Source: Pseudomonas sp. Ga0074129
GTDB lineage: Bacteria; Pseudomonadota; Gammaproteobacteria; Pseudomonadales; Pseudomonadaceae
Assembly (NCBI GenBank): GCA_001465025.1
Contig: LNDO01000064.1
Span: 1-64,000 of the forward strand
Reading direction: 5' to 3'
DNA length: 64,000 nt
The notes beneath the pieces were generated by a model that was not told where the DNA came from, made no database searches, and was given only the letters and a program-made list of their open reading frames with translations. The translations under genes and the position numbers were made by a program. Numbering within the stretch: position 1 is the stretch's first letter; every line of letters begins with the position of its first letter. Positions 1 through 8,548 of this stretch are shown here, piece by piece.

Positions 1-371
1 GCCCGCGCTTCACAGCATGTCGCCAAAGCTAGCAGGAATGAATGCTTGTGTGAGATAAGCAAGGCATCCATGCCGCCGAAGATGGGACTGCGCGTGAGCA
101 GTTGTTTCCATAATGCTTTTTCTGCTGTTGATTGCCAAGAAATTAGTGGCCGCTTTTGGCCGATACCTGCCAGTCGCCATTACGCTGTGTCTGGCTCTAT
201 ACCCCCGCACATACCCGGTCAGACCGACTGCACTTCGCAAGTCAATTCCGTGCAGCTTCGCAGGCCGCGCCACCCGCACGGTGACACGCTGCAAACAAGC
301 AAGCTGAAACGCGACGTTCCAGCCTGTTTTAAATCCAGCAATAGCCACGCAGTTGATGTTTCAACCGCCCG
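1..371. other. 371-nt edge region without a supported gene
   Basis: I find no convincing gene here. Open frames exist on both strands but lack a recognisable ribosome-binding site, family motif or typical codon use. It lies downstream of the leftward cysD gene, exactly where a cysN partner would be expected to begin, and no CysN start or GTPase P-loop is encoded in it. No clear terminator hairpin with a T-run is visible either. Confidence 0.5.
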
Positions 372-1307
372 CTAGAAATACCCTTCGATTTTCTTCTTCT
401 CCATAGAGCCGTCCTGGTCGTGGTCGATGATTCGGCCTTGGCGTTCTGAGGTGCGGGTCATCAGCATTTCTTGAATGATCTGCGGCAGGTCGGTGGCGGT
501 GGATTCCACGGCGCCGGTCAGTGGGTAGCAGCCCAGCGTGCGGAAGCGTACCCAGCGTGTTTCGATGCTGGCGCGCTGTTCGGCGCTCAGGTGCGGCAGG
601 ATGCGTTCGTCGTCGATGCAGATCAGCGTGCCGTGCAGTTCCACCACCGGCCTTGGTGCGGCGCGGTAGAGGTCAACGATGTCGATGTTTTCCAGGTGGA
701 TGTACTGCCAGATGTCCAGCTCGGTCCAGTTCGACAGGGGGAATACGCGCAGGCTTTCGCCCGCGTTGACCTTGGTGTTGTACAGCTGCCAAAGCTCCGG
801 GCGCTGGTTTTTTGGGTCCCAGCGGTGGTTGGGGTCGCGGAAGGAGCAGACGCGTTCTTTGGCCCGTGACTTTTCTTCGTCGCGCCGTGCGCCGCCAAAG
901 CAGGCATCAAAACCGTACTGGTCCAGCGCCTGTTTCAGCGCGTCGGTTTTCATCACGTCGGTGTATTTGGCCGAGCCAACCGAGTAGGGCGTGATGCCCA
1001 GGCGTTCGCCGTCCGGGTTGATGTGCACGCGCATGTCGAGGTTCAGGCGCTCGGCCAGGCGGTCGCGAAACTGCGCCATTTCGGCAAATTCCCAACCGGT
1101 GTCCACATGCAGCAGCGGAAAGGGCAGGGTGCCGGGGTAGAAGGCCTTGCGCGCCAGGTGCAGCAGCACCGTGGAGTCTTTGCCGATGGAGTAGAACAGG
1201 CAGGGGTTGCGCATCACCGCCACCACTTCACGCAGGATGTGAATGGCTTCGGCTTCCAGCGCGCGTAGGTGGCCAAGGTGTTGTATGGAGGGCGTCAGGG
1301 TAGTCAT
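372..1307 (-). CDS. cysD: CysD-type sulfate adenylyltransferase subunit 2, stand-alone
   Basis: This 311-aa protein belongs to the PP-loop ATP pyrophosphatase family. With the CysN GTPase, CysD makes adenosine 5'-phosphosulfate from sulfate and ATP in cytoplasmic sulfur assimilation. The PP-loop is visible as [12 protein letters not shown], followed by the CysD signatures [16 protein letters not shown] and [13 protein letters not shown], so the family call is firm. The ATG at 1307 overlaps the stop of the upstream DUF6671 gene by 4 nt (ATGA), which implies translational coupling; a longer frame upstream reads into that gene and was not used. Length is close to the usual 300-305 aa. The oddity is context: no cysN follows, and the operon partners are an isocitrate dehydrogenase and a DUF6671 protein. 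It may therefore be a paralogue with another partner or role, with a canonical cysDN elsewhere. Family confidence is high; physiological role is uncertain. Confidence 0.9.
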   Translation of the reverse strand: MTTLTPSIQHLGHLRALEAEAIHILREVVAVMRNPCLFYSIGKDSTVLLHLARKAFYPGTLPFPLLHVDTGWEFAEMAQFRDRLAERLNLDMRVHINPDGERLGITPYSVGSAKYTDVMKTDALKQALDQYGFDACFGGARRDEEKSRAKERVCSFRDPNHRWDPKNQRPELWQLYNTKVNAGESLRVFPLSNWTELDIWQYIHLENIDIVDLYRAAPRPVVELHGTLICIDDERILPHLSAEQRASIETRWVRFRTLGCYPLTGAVESTATDLPQIIQEMLMTRTSERQGRIIDHDQDGSMEKKKIEGYF

Positions 1308-2143
1308 GGGTTGCAGTATCCACAGTGCGCCGCAGGGGCTTTGCTGGTGACCGGGTGGCGTTCGGCGTAGGCGCAGGCCGGGCATTCCCAGATGTGTGTG
1401 GCGGCCAGCGCGGTGCTGATGCCGCAGGCTTCGCAGTGCAAGCCCGGTTCGCTGCGCGCCAGGGCAAACCCCGGTGCGGCGCAGGCCGGGCAACACTGGC
1501 TAAGGCGTTTGGCCAGTGCCGCTGCGGCGTCGCGAATCACCGCTTGGCGCAGGGGGTTGAGGTGGGCGCGCATGTCGGTTTCCAGCCAGACGCGCCCGTG
1601 GATGGGCAGCAGGGTGTGCAACAGGTCGAGCAGGGTTTCGCGCCGGCGTATGCCTTTGCGAAACCACGGCTCGCCCGCGCGGCCGATGATCAGCGCGTGT
1701 TCGGGAAACTGCGCTTTGTCCATAAAGGCCTGCGCCGCCTCCAGGCTGTCGACTTCCGCCTGCGCGTAGTTGGTGGCCCCGGAACCGGCCAGGGCATACA
1801 CCGCGTATTCGCGTTCGGCGTCCCACAGGCAGAGCAGTTCGTAATCCCAGGGCATCCAGCCCACATGCGGGTCGCGGCCAAAGCTGCCTTCGCTACCCAG
1901 GCCGTAACGCGTGCCGGCTAAGTCGGTGGCCAGTTTGGCCTTGGCCAGGGCTGTCTCTTGCGCGCTCTGCGGACGGTTCACCTCACGGCTGAAGGTGCCG
2001 AGCTGGTCGGTGTCGAAGCTGTCCAGCGTCTCCACCGCCAGCCCGCAGTCAGCCAGCGCCGCCTCCACCAGCGGCGCTTTGTGATGACAGGTGAGAAAGG
2101 CCGCGCGTTGCAGCGGCCTGTGCTTATCCGTGCACCGCTGCAA
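1304..2143 (-). CDS. DUF6671 family protein
   Basis: A roughly 279-aa cytoplasmic protein that I recognise as DUF6671-like; its biochemical function is unknown to me. The N-terminal part has conserved-looking stretches ([29 protein letters not shown]). The C-terminal 70 residues hold zinc-ribbon-like cysteine pairs ([26 protein letters not shown]). The start is uncertain: no ATG precedes the conserved N-terminus except upstream initiators lying deep in icd. The TTG at 2143 has a GGAGG-like site about 6 nt ahead, and I chose it. The gene then overlaps the icd end by 20 nt and cysD by 4 nt, so the three genes form one tightly coupled operon. The ribbon could bind metal or nucleic acid, but this is inference. 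Confidence 0.75.
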   Translation of the reverse strand: MQRCTDKHRPLQRAAFLTCHHKAPLVEAALADCGLAVETLDSFDTDQLGTFSREVNRPQSAQETALAKAKLATDLAGTRYGLGSEGSFGRDPHVGWMPWDYELLCLWDAEREYAVYALAGSGATNYAQAEVDSLEAAQAFMDKAQFPEHALIIGRAGEPWFRKGIRRRETLLDLLHTLLPIHGRVWLETDMRAHLNPLRQAVIRDAAAALAKRLSQCCPACAAPGFALARSEPGLHCEACGISTALAATHIWECPACAYAERHPVTSKAPAAHCGYCNP

Positions 2144-3563
2144 AGCCCGCCTCCCCGTCGAAGGTGTAGAGGTTCTCGGTTTTGATCGGCTCAAAACCCG
2201 CCATGTTCAGGCGTGTTTGCAAGGCCAGCAGTTCGGCGAAGTCCACCGATTGCCCGGCGGGTGCGATAAACCGGCAGCGCCAGTGATCGACGCAGCTGGT
2301 TTCGCTGAAGCCGTTTGGCCACACCTTGACCCCACGGTTGGTGATGACTGACAGCGGCAGTTCGCTGCTGGCCAGTGTTTGCAGGCGTGCGCCCAGTTCG
2401 CTGGCGGGCAGGGCGCGTTGATGCAGGAACACATCCACCCCGACCAGCACTTTGTGCGCGGCTGGGCGCGGTTGCACCGGCCGCTGCGGCAGGCGGCTGT
2501 CGGCCGGGTAATCCACTGCCCGCAGTTGCTCCGGACGCTGACCAAGGCGCGCGATGATGGCATCGGCAAACTCACGGGTGCCGAGCTTTTGCCGGCTGTG
2601 GGCTTCGTCGTAGATGTCGTAGGTGTGCAGGCCTTCTTCCAGCGTGCGCAGCCAGGCGTTCTGTATGCGGCTGGCGACCTCGCCCTGACCGATGTGCAGC
2701 AGCATTTGCACCGCGCCTTGCAGCAGGCCGGATGGGTTGGCCAGGTTTTGCCCGGCGCGACGCGGTGCTGAGCCGTGAATGGCCTCGAACATGGCACATT
2801 GCTCGCCGATATTGGCCGAACCAGCCATGCCCACGCTGCCGGCGATTTGCGCGGCGACGTCGGAGAGGATGTCGCCATACAGGTTGGGCATCACCAGCAC
2901 GTCAAACATCTCGGGGGTGTCGGCCATTTTGGCCGCGCCGATATCGACGATCCAAGTTTCCTGTTCGATATCCGGGTATTCCTTGCCGATTTCGTCAAAC
3001 ACCTCGTGGAACAGGCCATCGGTGAATTTCATGATGTTGTCTTTGACGAAGCAGCTGACCTTGCGCCGCCCTTGCTGACGGGCGTAGTCGAAGGCGTAGC
3101 GGACGATGCGCTCGCAGCCGGGCCGGGTGATCAGCTTGAGGCACTGGAACACCTCGTCGCTCTGCCGGTGCTCGATCCCGGCGTAGAGGTCTTCCTCGTT
3201 TTCGCGCACGATCACCAGGTCCATGGTCGGGTGCTTGGTGTGCACAAAGGGCGCGTAGGCAATGCAGGGCCGTACGTTGGCGTATAGGCCCAGTGCCTTG
3301 CGGGTGGTGACGTTGAGGCTTTTGTAGCCGCCGCCCTGTGGCGTGGTGATCGGTGCTTTGAGGAACACCTTGGTGCGGCGCAGCGATTCCCACGCCTCGG
3401 GGGCGATCCCGGCTTGTTCGCCGCGCAGGTAGACGGCTTCGCCCACTTCAATGATTTCTGGCTCGATGGCCGCGCCAGCGGCTTCAAGGATGCGCAGGGT
3501 GGCCTGCATGATTTCCGGGCCGATGCCGTCGCCGTAAGCAACTGTGATGGGAGTCTTGTGCAT
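2124..3563 (-). CDS. Isocitrate dehydrogenase, Rickettsia/Thermus type with C-terminal domain
   Basis: A 479-aa member of the isocitrate/isopropylmalate dehydrogenase family, which oxidatively decarboxylates 2-hydroxy acids with NAD(P). Visible motifs are AYGDGIGPEIM at the N-terminus, GGGYKSLNVTTRK and NVRP for substrate binding, VIVRENEEDLYAGIE, the metal-binding NLYGDILSD and the cofactor loop EAIHGSAP. The extra C-terminal domain of about 110 residues (from about 370) is characteristic of the Rickettsia and Thermus thermophilus isocitrate dehydrogenases and is absent from LeuB. The ATG at 3563 has GAGG 6-7 nt upstream and is preferred over the ATG at 3578, which has no Shine-Dalgarno sequence. 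It heads the operon with DUF6671 and cysD and is divergent from a LysR gene that may control it. A related 3-isopropylmalate or tartrate-type activity cannot be excluded. Confidence 0.85.
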   Translation of the reverse strand: MHKTPITVAYGDGIGPEIMQATLRILEAAGAAIEPEIIEVGEAVYLRGEQAGIAPEAWESLRRTKVFLKAPITTPQGGGYKSLNVTTRKALGLYANVRPCIAYAPFVHTKHPTMDLVIVRENEEDLYAGIEHRQSDEVFQCLKLITRPGCERIVRYAFDYARQQGRRKVSCFVKDNIMKFTDGLFHEVFDEIGKEYPDIEQETWIVDIGAAKMADTPEMFDVLVMPNLYGDILSDVAAQIAGSVGMAGSANIGEQCAMFEAIHGSAPRRAGQNLANPSGLLQGAVQMLLHIGQGEVASRIQNAWLRTLEEGLHTYDIYDEAHSRQKLGTREFADAIIARLGQRPEQLRAVDYPADSRLPQRPVQPRPAAHKVLVGVDVFLHQRALPASELGARLQTLASSELPLSVITNRGVKVWPNGFSETSCVDHWRCRFIAPAGQSVDFAELLALQTRLNMAGFEPIKTENLYTFDGEAGFAAVHG

Positions 3564-3655
3564 GATGCGCCTCGTCATTGCGGTGGGGTTGGGGCTATTC
3601 TGGTCACCTGTATGAATTGTTGATAATCGAATTTAACCGGCTTGAGTATTGCTAA

Positions 3656-4582
3656 ATGGCAATGGATAAACTGCGCTTCCACACCCGCCAGACCACCTTT
3701 CGCCAGTTGGAAATCTTCCGCGAGGTGGCTGAACGCCTGAGCGTGACGGAAGCGGCGCACGCGCTTCACCTGGCCCAGCCGTCGGTGTCCACGCAATTGG
3801 GCAAGCTCGAACAAGCCTTGGGGCTGAAGCTGTTTGAACAGATCGGCAAGCGCCTGCACATGACCGATGCCGGCCGCGAAGTGCTGCAAGGTACGCGCGA
3901 GTTGTTTGATGCTCTCGACGGCCTGGAGATGCGCTTGGGCCAACTGCGCGGGCTAACGGCGGGCCAGTTGCGCCTGGGCGTGGTGACCACGGCCAAGTAC
4001 CTGGTGCCGCGTCTTTTGGGGCCGTTTTGCCGCACCTATCCGCAGGTGGAGGTGCAGTTCAACATCGGCAACCGCTCGGAAATCATTCATCGCCTGCAAG
4101 ACAACCGCGATGACCTCTACGTGTTCAGCCAGCCGCCGCTGCAGTTGGATATCCTCGCCACGCCACTGGCTGATAACCCGCTGGTGGTGATCGCCCCCGC
4201 TGGGCATCCGCTGGCCGGTAAACGCTTGCGCTGGGAAGACTTGGCCGATCAGCCGTTTATCAGCCGTGAGCCCGGCTCCGGCACCCGGCGCGCCATCGAA
4301 GAGCATTTCAGCCGCTTTGGCTGGACGCTGCGCCCGCACATGACCATTGAAAGCAACGAAGCGATCAAGGAAACCGTCGCCGCCGGGCTGGGTATTGCCA
4401 TCCTTTCGCGCCATACCCTGGTGCACACCGCGCCGGGCAACTTGGTGGAGTTGGACGTTGAACAATTCCCCATTCCCAACCGCTGGTACCTTGTGCGCTG
4501 GCGCAGCAAGGTGCTGTCGCCGGTGGCCGCAGCCTTCAGTGATTTCGTGCGGGAAGGGGATTCATTGCTGATCAGCAATTGA
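3656..4582 (+). CDS. LysR family transcriptional regulator (CbbR-like)
   Basis: A 308-aa LysR-type regulator. The winged HTH occupies about residues 10-70 (TFRQLEIFREVAERLSVTEA, then HLAQPSVSTQLGKLE), followed by a periplasmic-binding-protein-like effector domain. The overall sequence resembles CbbR/RbcR members. It is divergent from the isocitrate dehydrogenase/DUF6671/cysD operon across a 92-nt AT-rich spacer, the classic arrangement for a LysR protein controlling its neighbour, so those genes are the likely target. The coinducer is unknown. Two in-frame ATGs (3656 and 3662) are possible starts and neither has a strong ribosome-binding site. Confidence 0.9.
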   Translation: MAMDKLRFHTRQTTFRQLEIFREVAERLSVTEAAHALHLAQPSVSTQLGKLEQALGLKLFEQIGKRLHMTDAGREVLQGTRELFDALDGLEMRLGQLRGLTAGQLRLGVVTTAKYLVPRLLGPFCRTYPQVEVQFNIGNRSEIIHRLQDNRDDLYVFSQPPLQLDILATPLADNPLVVIAPAGHPLAGKRLRWEDLADQPFISREPGSGTRRAIEEHFSRFGWTLRPHMTIESNEAIKETVAAGLGIAILSRHTLVHTAPGNLVELDVEQFPIPNRWYLVRWRSKVLSPVAAAFSDFVREGDSLLISN

Positions 4583-4634
4583 TGGGCGGCGCTAAATTGA
4601 TTGGTGGCGCCGTCGCGGCGTTTTGTGGCCTGTA

Positions 4635-5582
4635 TCAGTCCAGCGGCTGGCTGGCGCGGGCCAAACGGTCGTGTACCGCGCCCCAGGCCTCGCCCTGCGG
4701 TGGGGTCTGGATTAGCAGGCGCTGCACGCCCAGGTTGTCCAGTGCATAGAGTGCGGCATACAAACCCTGAGCGTACTGCTCGGGGTCCGCACTTAAATCC
4801 AGCGCCGGTCCTGCTGTGATCTGCGGTGTGCCACACCAGATCCAGGCGCATTGCGGGTCTGTCAGTGCATCTGTGGGCGGTTGCTGAAAGCGCAACGCCG
4901 GGGTGTCCGGGGCGTAATGCTTGTGATGCTGGCCGGGCACGCGCAGTTGGCCTGCTGCGCCGTGTTGCAGCGGCTCACCTAGCACACGTTCGATCTCACT
5001 GGCGGTCAACATGCCCTCGCGCAGCAAGCGCGGCGGCTCGCCCGGCAACACGCCGACAATGGTCGACTCCAAACCCACCCGGCACGGGCCGCCATCGAGG
5101 ATGTGCAAATCGCTCTCGGCAAACTGTTGCGCCACATGTTCGGCGCTGGTTGGGCTGATCGACATATAGCGGTTGGCCGACGGAGCCACCAAACCACCGG
5201 CAAAACGCTGCAACAGTTCGCGTGCCAGCGGATGGGCTGGCACACGCAAAGCCACGGTGTTTTGTCCGGCGGTGACGCTGCGCAGCACGTCATCACGCGC
5301 CGGCAGCACCAGCGTCAGTGGCCCCGGCCAGAAGGCGGCCATCAACCGCGCCGCCTGCGGGGGAATCAGCGCGGCCCATTCACCGGCCTGCGCGGCATCG
5401 TGCAGGTGCACGATCAGCGGGTTGCTGCTGGGCCGACCCTTGAGCGCGAACACCTTATGCACCGCGTCGTCATTGCGCGCATCCGCCGCCAGGCCGTAAA
5501 CCGTCTCGGTGGGCATGGCCAGCAGATGCCCGTCACGCAGGCGTTGGGTACACAGGGCGAGGTCTTCAGTGATCAAGGGCAT
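4635..5582 (-). CDS. sua5: Threonylcarbamoyl-AMP synthase, Sua5 type
   Basis: A 315-aa YrdC/Sua5 enzyme that makes threonylcarbamoyl-AMP from threonine, bicarbonate and ATP, the first step of t6A37 modification of ANN-decoding tRNAs. The YrdC domain covers about residues 10-190, with MPTETVYGLAADA, KGRPSSNPLIVH and SANRYMSISPTSAEH. The C-terminal Sua5 domain follows a linker containing GMKHKHYAP-like residues (seen here as GQHHKHYAPDTPA). The length and two-domain form distinguish it from the short TsaC/RimN enzyme. It converges on the LysR gene and is divergent from the DUF2271 unit. Confidence 0.92.
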   Translation of the reverse strand: MPLITEDLALCTQRLRDGHLLAMPTETVYGLAADARNDDAVHKVFALKGRPSSNPLIVHLHDAAQAGEWAALIPPQAARLMAAFWPGPLTLVLPARDDVLRSVTAGQNTVALRVPAHPLARELLQRFAGGLVAPSANRYMSISPTSAEHVAQQFAESDLHILDGGPCRVGLESTIVGVLPGEPPRLLREGMLTASEIERVLGEPLQHGAAGQLRVPGQHHKHYAPDTPALRFQQPPTDALTDPQCAWIWCGTPQITAGPALDLSADPEQYAQGLYAALYALDNLGVQRLLIQTPPQGEAWGAVHDRLARASQPLD

Positions 5583-5798
5583 GGCTGAACTGCAAAAGGC
5601 TAAGAGACAAGAACGCGCCCGCCATCACGGCCAGCACGGGGCGCTACTTTACGTGCTGCGGGCCGTCATTGGCAGATTAGTTTGTCGGGTGGTGTGGGCA
5701 AATGGGCCGCCAGCCTGTGGCGTGGGAATTGACGCGCCTGCGCCGCAGAGTGGAGGCGCAGAGCAAGCTTAAATGCACATTAAGTCAGCGATTTTTTT

Positions 5799-5830
5799 GC
5801 TTCAGTTTGGCTTCAGGTTAGGCCGTTAGG
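5799..5830 (+). promoter_or_regulatory. Tandem direct repeats upstream of DUF2271
   Basis: GCTTCAG occurs at 5799-5805 and again at 5810-5816, an exact 11-nt period, followed by GTTAGG at 5817-5822 and 5825-5830. A one-helical-turn direct repeat just upstream of a start codon (5861) is the usual layout of an OmpR-family response-regulator site. No binding factor is encoded nearby, so this is a candidate only. Confidence 0.35.
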
Positions 5831-5860
5831 GTTGGCTCATTCCTCTCGGAGAGACCTGTC

Positions 5861-6328
5861 ATGAACAACACCGCTTTAGTCCTTGCCCTTGCCGGTATGG
5901 CGACCATCCCCAGCATGGCGCAGGCCCGTGAAATTACCCTTCAAACCACGCTCAAAGACTACCGCGGCAATGGGGCCTACCTGGCGATTTATGTCACCGA
6001 CGCCCAGGGCAACTACCAGCGGACGCTGTGGGTCTCTGGCAAAAAAGCCAAGTACTACAAACATTTACGTGACTGGGCGCGTGCAGGCAACAAACCCGCT
6101 GAATATGACGGGCTCACCGGCGCCAGTGTGGGCAGTGGAGAAACACTGGAAGTGGTTGTGGAACTCGAAAACGCTTTGATCGATGCGGGCTATGAGGCGC
6201 GTATCGACTCTGCTGTCGAGGATAAGCGTGACAGCCGTGCCGATATCGCTGTGCCGTTAAGCAGCCAAGGTGCAGCAGCCAGCGGCAGTGCAAACGGCTT
6301 TGTCGACAGCTTTCGCTATCAGTTCTGA
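5861..6328 (+). CDS. DUF2271 domain protein, exported, predicted flavinylated
   Basis: A 155-aa protein with an N-terminal Sec signal (residues 1-22, ending SMAQA) and a DUF2271 domain after it. Residues 83-89 read DGLTGAS, matching the D-x-x-[ST]-G-A-[ST] motif at which ApbE attaches FMN in NqrC and RnfG; Ser89 would be the acceptor. DUF2271 is among the domains reported to associate with extracytosolic flavinylation. An ApbE gene lies two genes downstream. The likely role is a periplasmic flavin electron carrier working with the PepSY flavoreductase that starts 15 nt after its stop. The start has a GGAGAG site. Flavinylation is inferred from motif and context; the electron donor and acceptor are unknown. 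Confidence 0.85.
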   Translation: MNNTALVLALAGMATIPSMAQAREITLQTTLKDYRGNGAYLAIYVTDAQGNYQRTLWVSGKKAKYYKHLRDWARAGNKPAEYDGLTGASVGSGETLEVVVELENALIDAGYEARIDSAVEDKRDSRADIAVPLSSQGAAASGSANGFVDSFRYQF

Positions 6329-6343
6329 CCTTGGAGCACGCCC

Positions 6344-8548
6344 ATGCTGAATCGCACCCATGTTCTCATCAGCTTGCTGCTGAGCGCTGTGCTGATGGTC
6401 TCTGCCGTCACGGGGCTGATGCTGTCCACGAATACGCTGGTTGATCATTTGCGCGCAGCCCCCGGCAGCGAGTTACCAGTAGGGGCCGTGGTCGATCGCA
6501 TCGCGGGCCAGATACAAGGCGTCGAACGTATCGAACGCGCGCCCAGCGGTGAATTGCGCGTCGCGTTCAGCAATGACCTGTCCAGCGATACCGTGGTGGT
6601 TGATCCGCTCACGGGGGCGACCCTGGCGCCTTATCAATCGTCGCCTGCGCTCAGCTGGATTCGCAGCCTGCACCGCGAATTTATGGTGGGCGATTGGGGG
6701 CGGTGGGTGAGCGCCTTGTCGGCGTTGGCCTTGTTGCTGTTGGTGCTGACCGGCTGCGGGTTGCTGGCAAGGCGACTGGGCGGATGGCGTCGGCTCTTTA
6801 TGCCGATTCCCGCTGCTCAGGGGCTCATGCATTGGCATACGGTGGTGTCGCGTTGGGCGCTGCCTGTGCTGGCGATGTTGGCCGTAAGTGGGCTCTACCT
6901 GGCTGCCAGCAGCCAAGGATGGCTGGGTGATGTTGAGGATGCAGAACCGGCTTATCCCACCGCCACCTACGCCGAGCCTGCCGCCGCGTTGGCGAGTCTG
7001 CCCGCCTTGAATGCGCTGACGTTGCACGAGCTTCGAGAGTTGGAATTCCCCAGTGATCCTGCGAGCGCTAACTACTTTCTGGTTCGCACAGCGGCCGGCA
7101 CAGGTTTCGTTAATGCGAGCAGCGGGCAATGGATCAGCTATCAGCCCCACGGGTTTGGCGCGCGTGTATATGAGGCGTTGTATGAGTTGCATACCGGGGC
7201 ACATTCGCCCCTGTGGGCGCTGGTGCTGGGCAGTGGTTGTCTGAGTGTGCTGTTTCTCAGTGCGAGCGGTCTGCTGGCGTGGTGGCGGCGCTCGCGTCAG
7301 GCGAGCAACCTGCGCGGTAATTCGTCGGCCCAGCGGGCGGAGATTGTTCTTCTGGTCGGCAGCCAAGGGGGTGCGACGTGGGGCTATGCCCGGCAGCTCT
7401 ACGCACAACTGCGTACGCAGGGGCTTGAGGTGCATTGCGCGAGCATGAATCAGCTGCAGCCCTGCTACCCCAAGGCGCGGCATATGCTGCTGCTCACCTC
7501 GACCTATGGTGACGGCCAAGCCCCGGAGTCGGCGCGTGACTTTCTTGCCCGCTTGCAGCAGAGCCAATTGGATAAGGGGATGTCGGTGGCGTTACTGGGG
7601 TTTGGTGATTCCACATTCCAGGGCTTCTGCGCATACGCCCATGATGTTGAGCAAGGTCTGCGGCAACAGGGGTTGCCGGCATTATTGCCGTTGCACTGCA
7701 TCGACCGTCAGTCGCTTGAGGGGCTTAATCAATGGGCTGCTGCGTTGAGCCAGCGCCTCTCAGTTGACCTGCACTTCAGCCAGGAAACGAACCAGACCCA
7801 CCCGCAAACCCTGCAACTGATCAGCCGCAAGCTCTATGGCGAGCAGAGCGAGTCACCGGCTGCGATCCTGCGTTTTGCGGTTGCGGCGTCGCCCAAACGA
7901 GGCTGGTTGCGTGCCCGTCGTCCGCGCTTTGAGCCTGGCGATTTGCTGGCCGTGAGTCCTGGGGGCAATTTGTCGCCGCGTTACTACTCAATTGCCAGCA
8001 GTAGCGAGGACCGCGTTCTGGAAATCTGTGTGCGTAAACAGCCGCAAGGGCGCTGCTCAACCTGGCTGCATGAGCTTGAGGTCGGGCAGCGTATTGAGGC
8101 ATGCACCCAGTCACATCCGGCTTTCCGCCCAACAGCCGGGCGTCATCCGCTGATACTGGTGGGCGCGGGTGCCGGTGTTGCACCGCTTATTGGTTTCGTC
8201 CGTAAAAATACCCATAAGCGACCACTGCATCTCTATTGGGGGGGACGTAATGCGCAGTCCGACTTCCTCTATGAAACGGAGTTAAGCGACTGCCTGGCCG
8301 ATAGCCGTCTGACCAGCCTGGGGTTGGCATTCTCTCAGTCGAGCCAGCCGATGTATGTGCAGGAGCGTTTGCAACAGGACGCCCCAGCATTACTCACGTG
8401 GTTGCAGCAAGGGGCGCAGGTATTGGTCTGTGGTTCGCGGGACATGGCCGCCGGTGTACGCGCTGTCCTGGAGCCGCTGCTTGTGCAATTAGGTTCCAGC
8501 ATTGAGCAGCTGAAGCTGCAAGGGCGCTACCGTGAAGATGTCTACTAA
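6344..8548 (+). CDS. PepSY-TM flavodoxin/ferredoxin-reductase fusion
   Basis: A 734-aa inner-membrane oxidoreductase. Residues 1-315 form a PepSY-associated membrane module with predicted helices near 7-27, 121-142, 168-188 and 290-313. Residues 332-480 are a flavodoxin-like FMN domain (LLVGSQGG, STYGDG at 386-391, LLGFGDSTF). Residues 500-734 are an FNR-type FAD/NAD(P)H domain with RYYSIASSS at 546 and GAGAGVAPLIGF at 607. This is the layout of siderophore/iron-linked sulfite-reductase-like flavoproteins, which carry cytosolic reductant across the inner membrane. In the periplasmic PepSY part, residues 87-93 read DPLTGAT, which also fits the ApbE flavinylation motif, although PepSY domains often have a similar DPxTG turn. 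The 3' end overlaps apbE. Confidence 0.88.
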   Translation: MLNRTHVLISLLLSAVLMVSAVTGLMLSTNTLVDHLRAAPGSELPVGAVVDRIAGQIQGVERIERAPSGELRVAFSNDLSSDTVVVDPLTGATLAPYQSSPALSWIRSLHREFMVGDWGRWVSALSALALLLLVLTGCGLLARRLGGWRRLFMPIPAAQGLMHWHTVVSRWALPVLAMLAVSGLYLAASSQGWLGDVEDAEPAYPTATYAEPAAALASLPALNALTLHELRELEFPSDPASANYFLVRTAAGTGFVNASSGQWISYQPHGFGARVYEALYELHTGAHSPLWALVLGSGCLSVLFLSASGLLAWWRRSRQASNLRGNSSAQRAEIVLLVGSQGGATWGYARQLYAQLRTQGLEVHCASMNQLQPCYPKARHMLLLTSTYGDGQAPESARDFLARLQQSQLDKGMSVALLGFGDSTFQGFCAYAHDVEQGLRQQGLPALLPLHCIDRQSLEGLNQWAAALSQRLSVDLHFSQETNQTHPQTLQLISRKLYGEQSESPAAILRFAVAASPKRGWLRARRPRFEPGDLLAVSPGGNLSPRYYSIASSSEDRVLEICVRKQPQGRCSTWLHELEVGQRIEACTQSHPAFRPTAGRHPLILVGAGAGVAPLIGFVRKNTHKRPLHLYWGGRNAQSDFLYETELSDCLADSRLTSLGLAFSQSSQPMYVQERLQQDAPALLTWLQQGAQVLVCGSRDMAAGVRAVLEPLLVQLGSSIEQLKLQGRYREDVY

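Noticed and set aside
10-375. Open frames of about 110 residues on both strands at the left edge
   Set aside because: No ribosome-binding site, no recognisable family, and composition unlike the neighbouring genes; treated as non-coding.
4583-4634. GC-rich imperfect inverted repeat between LysR and sua5
   Set aside because: Mismatched stem with a poor T-run; not convincing as a terminator.
6473-7567. Leftward open frame opposite the PepSY flavoprotein gene
   Set aside because: Glutamine/arginine-rich shadow without domain features.
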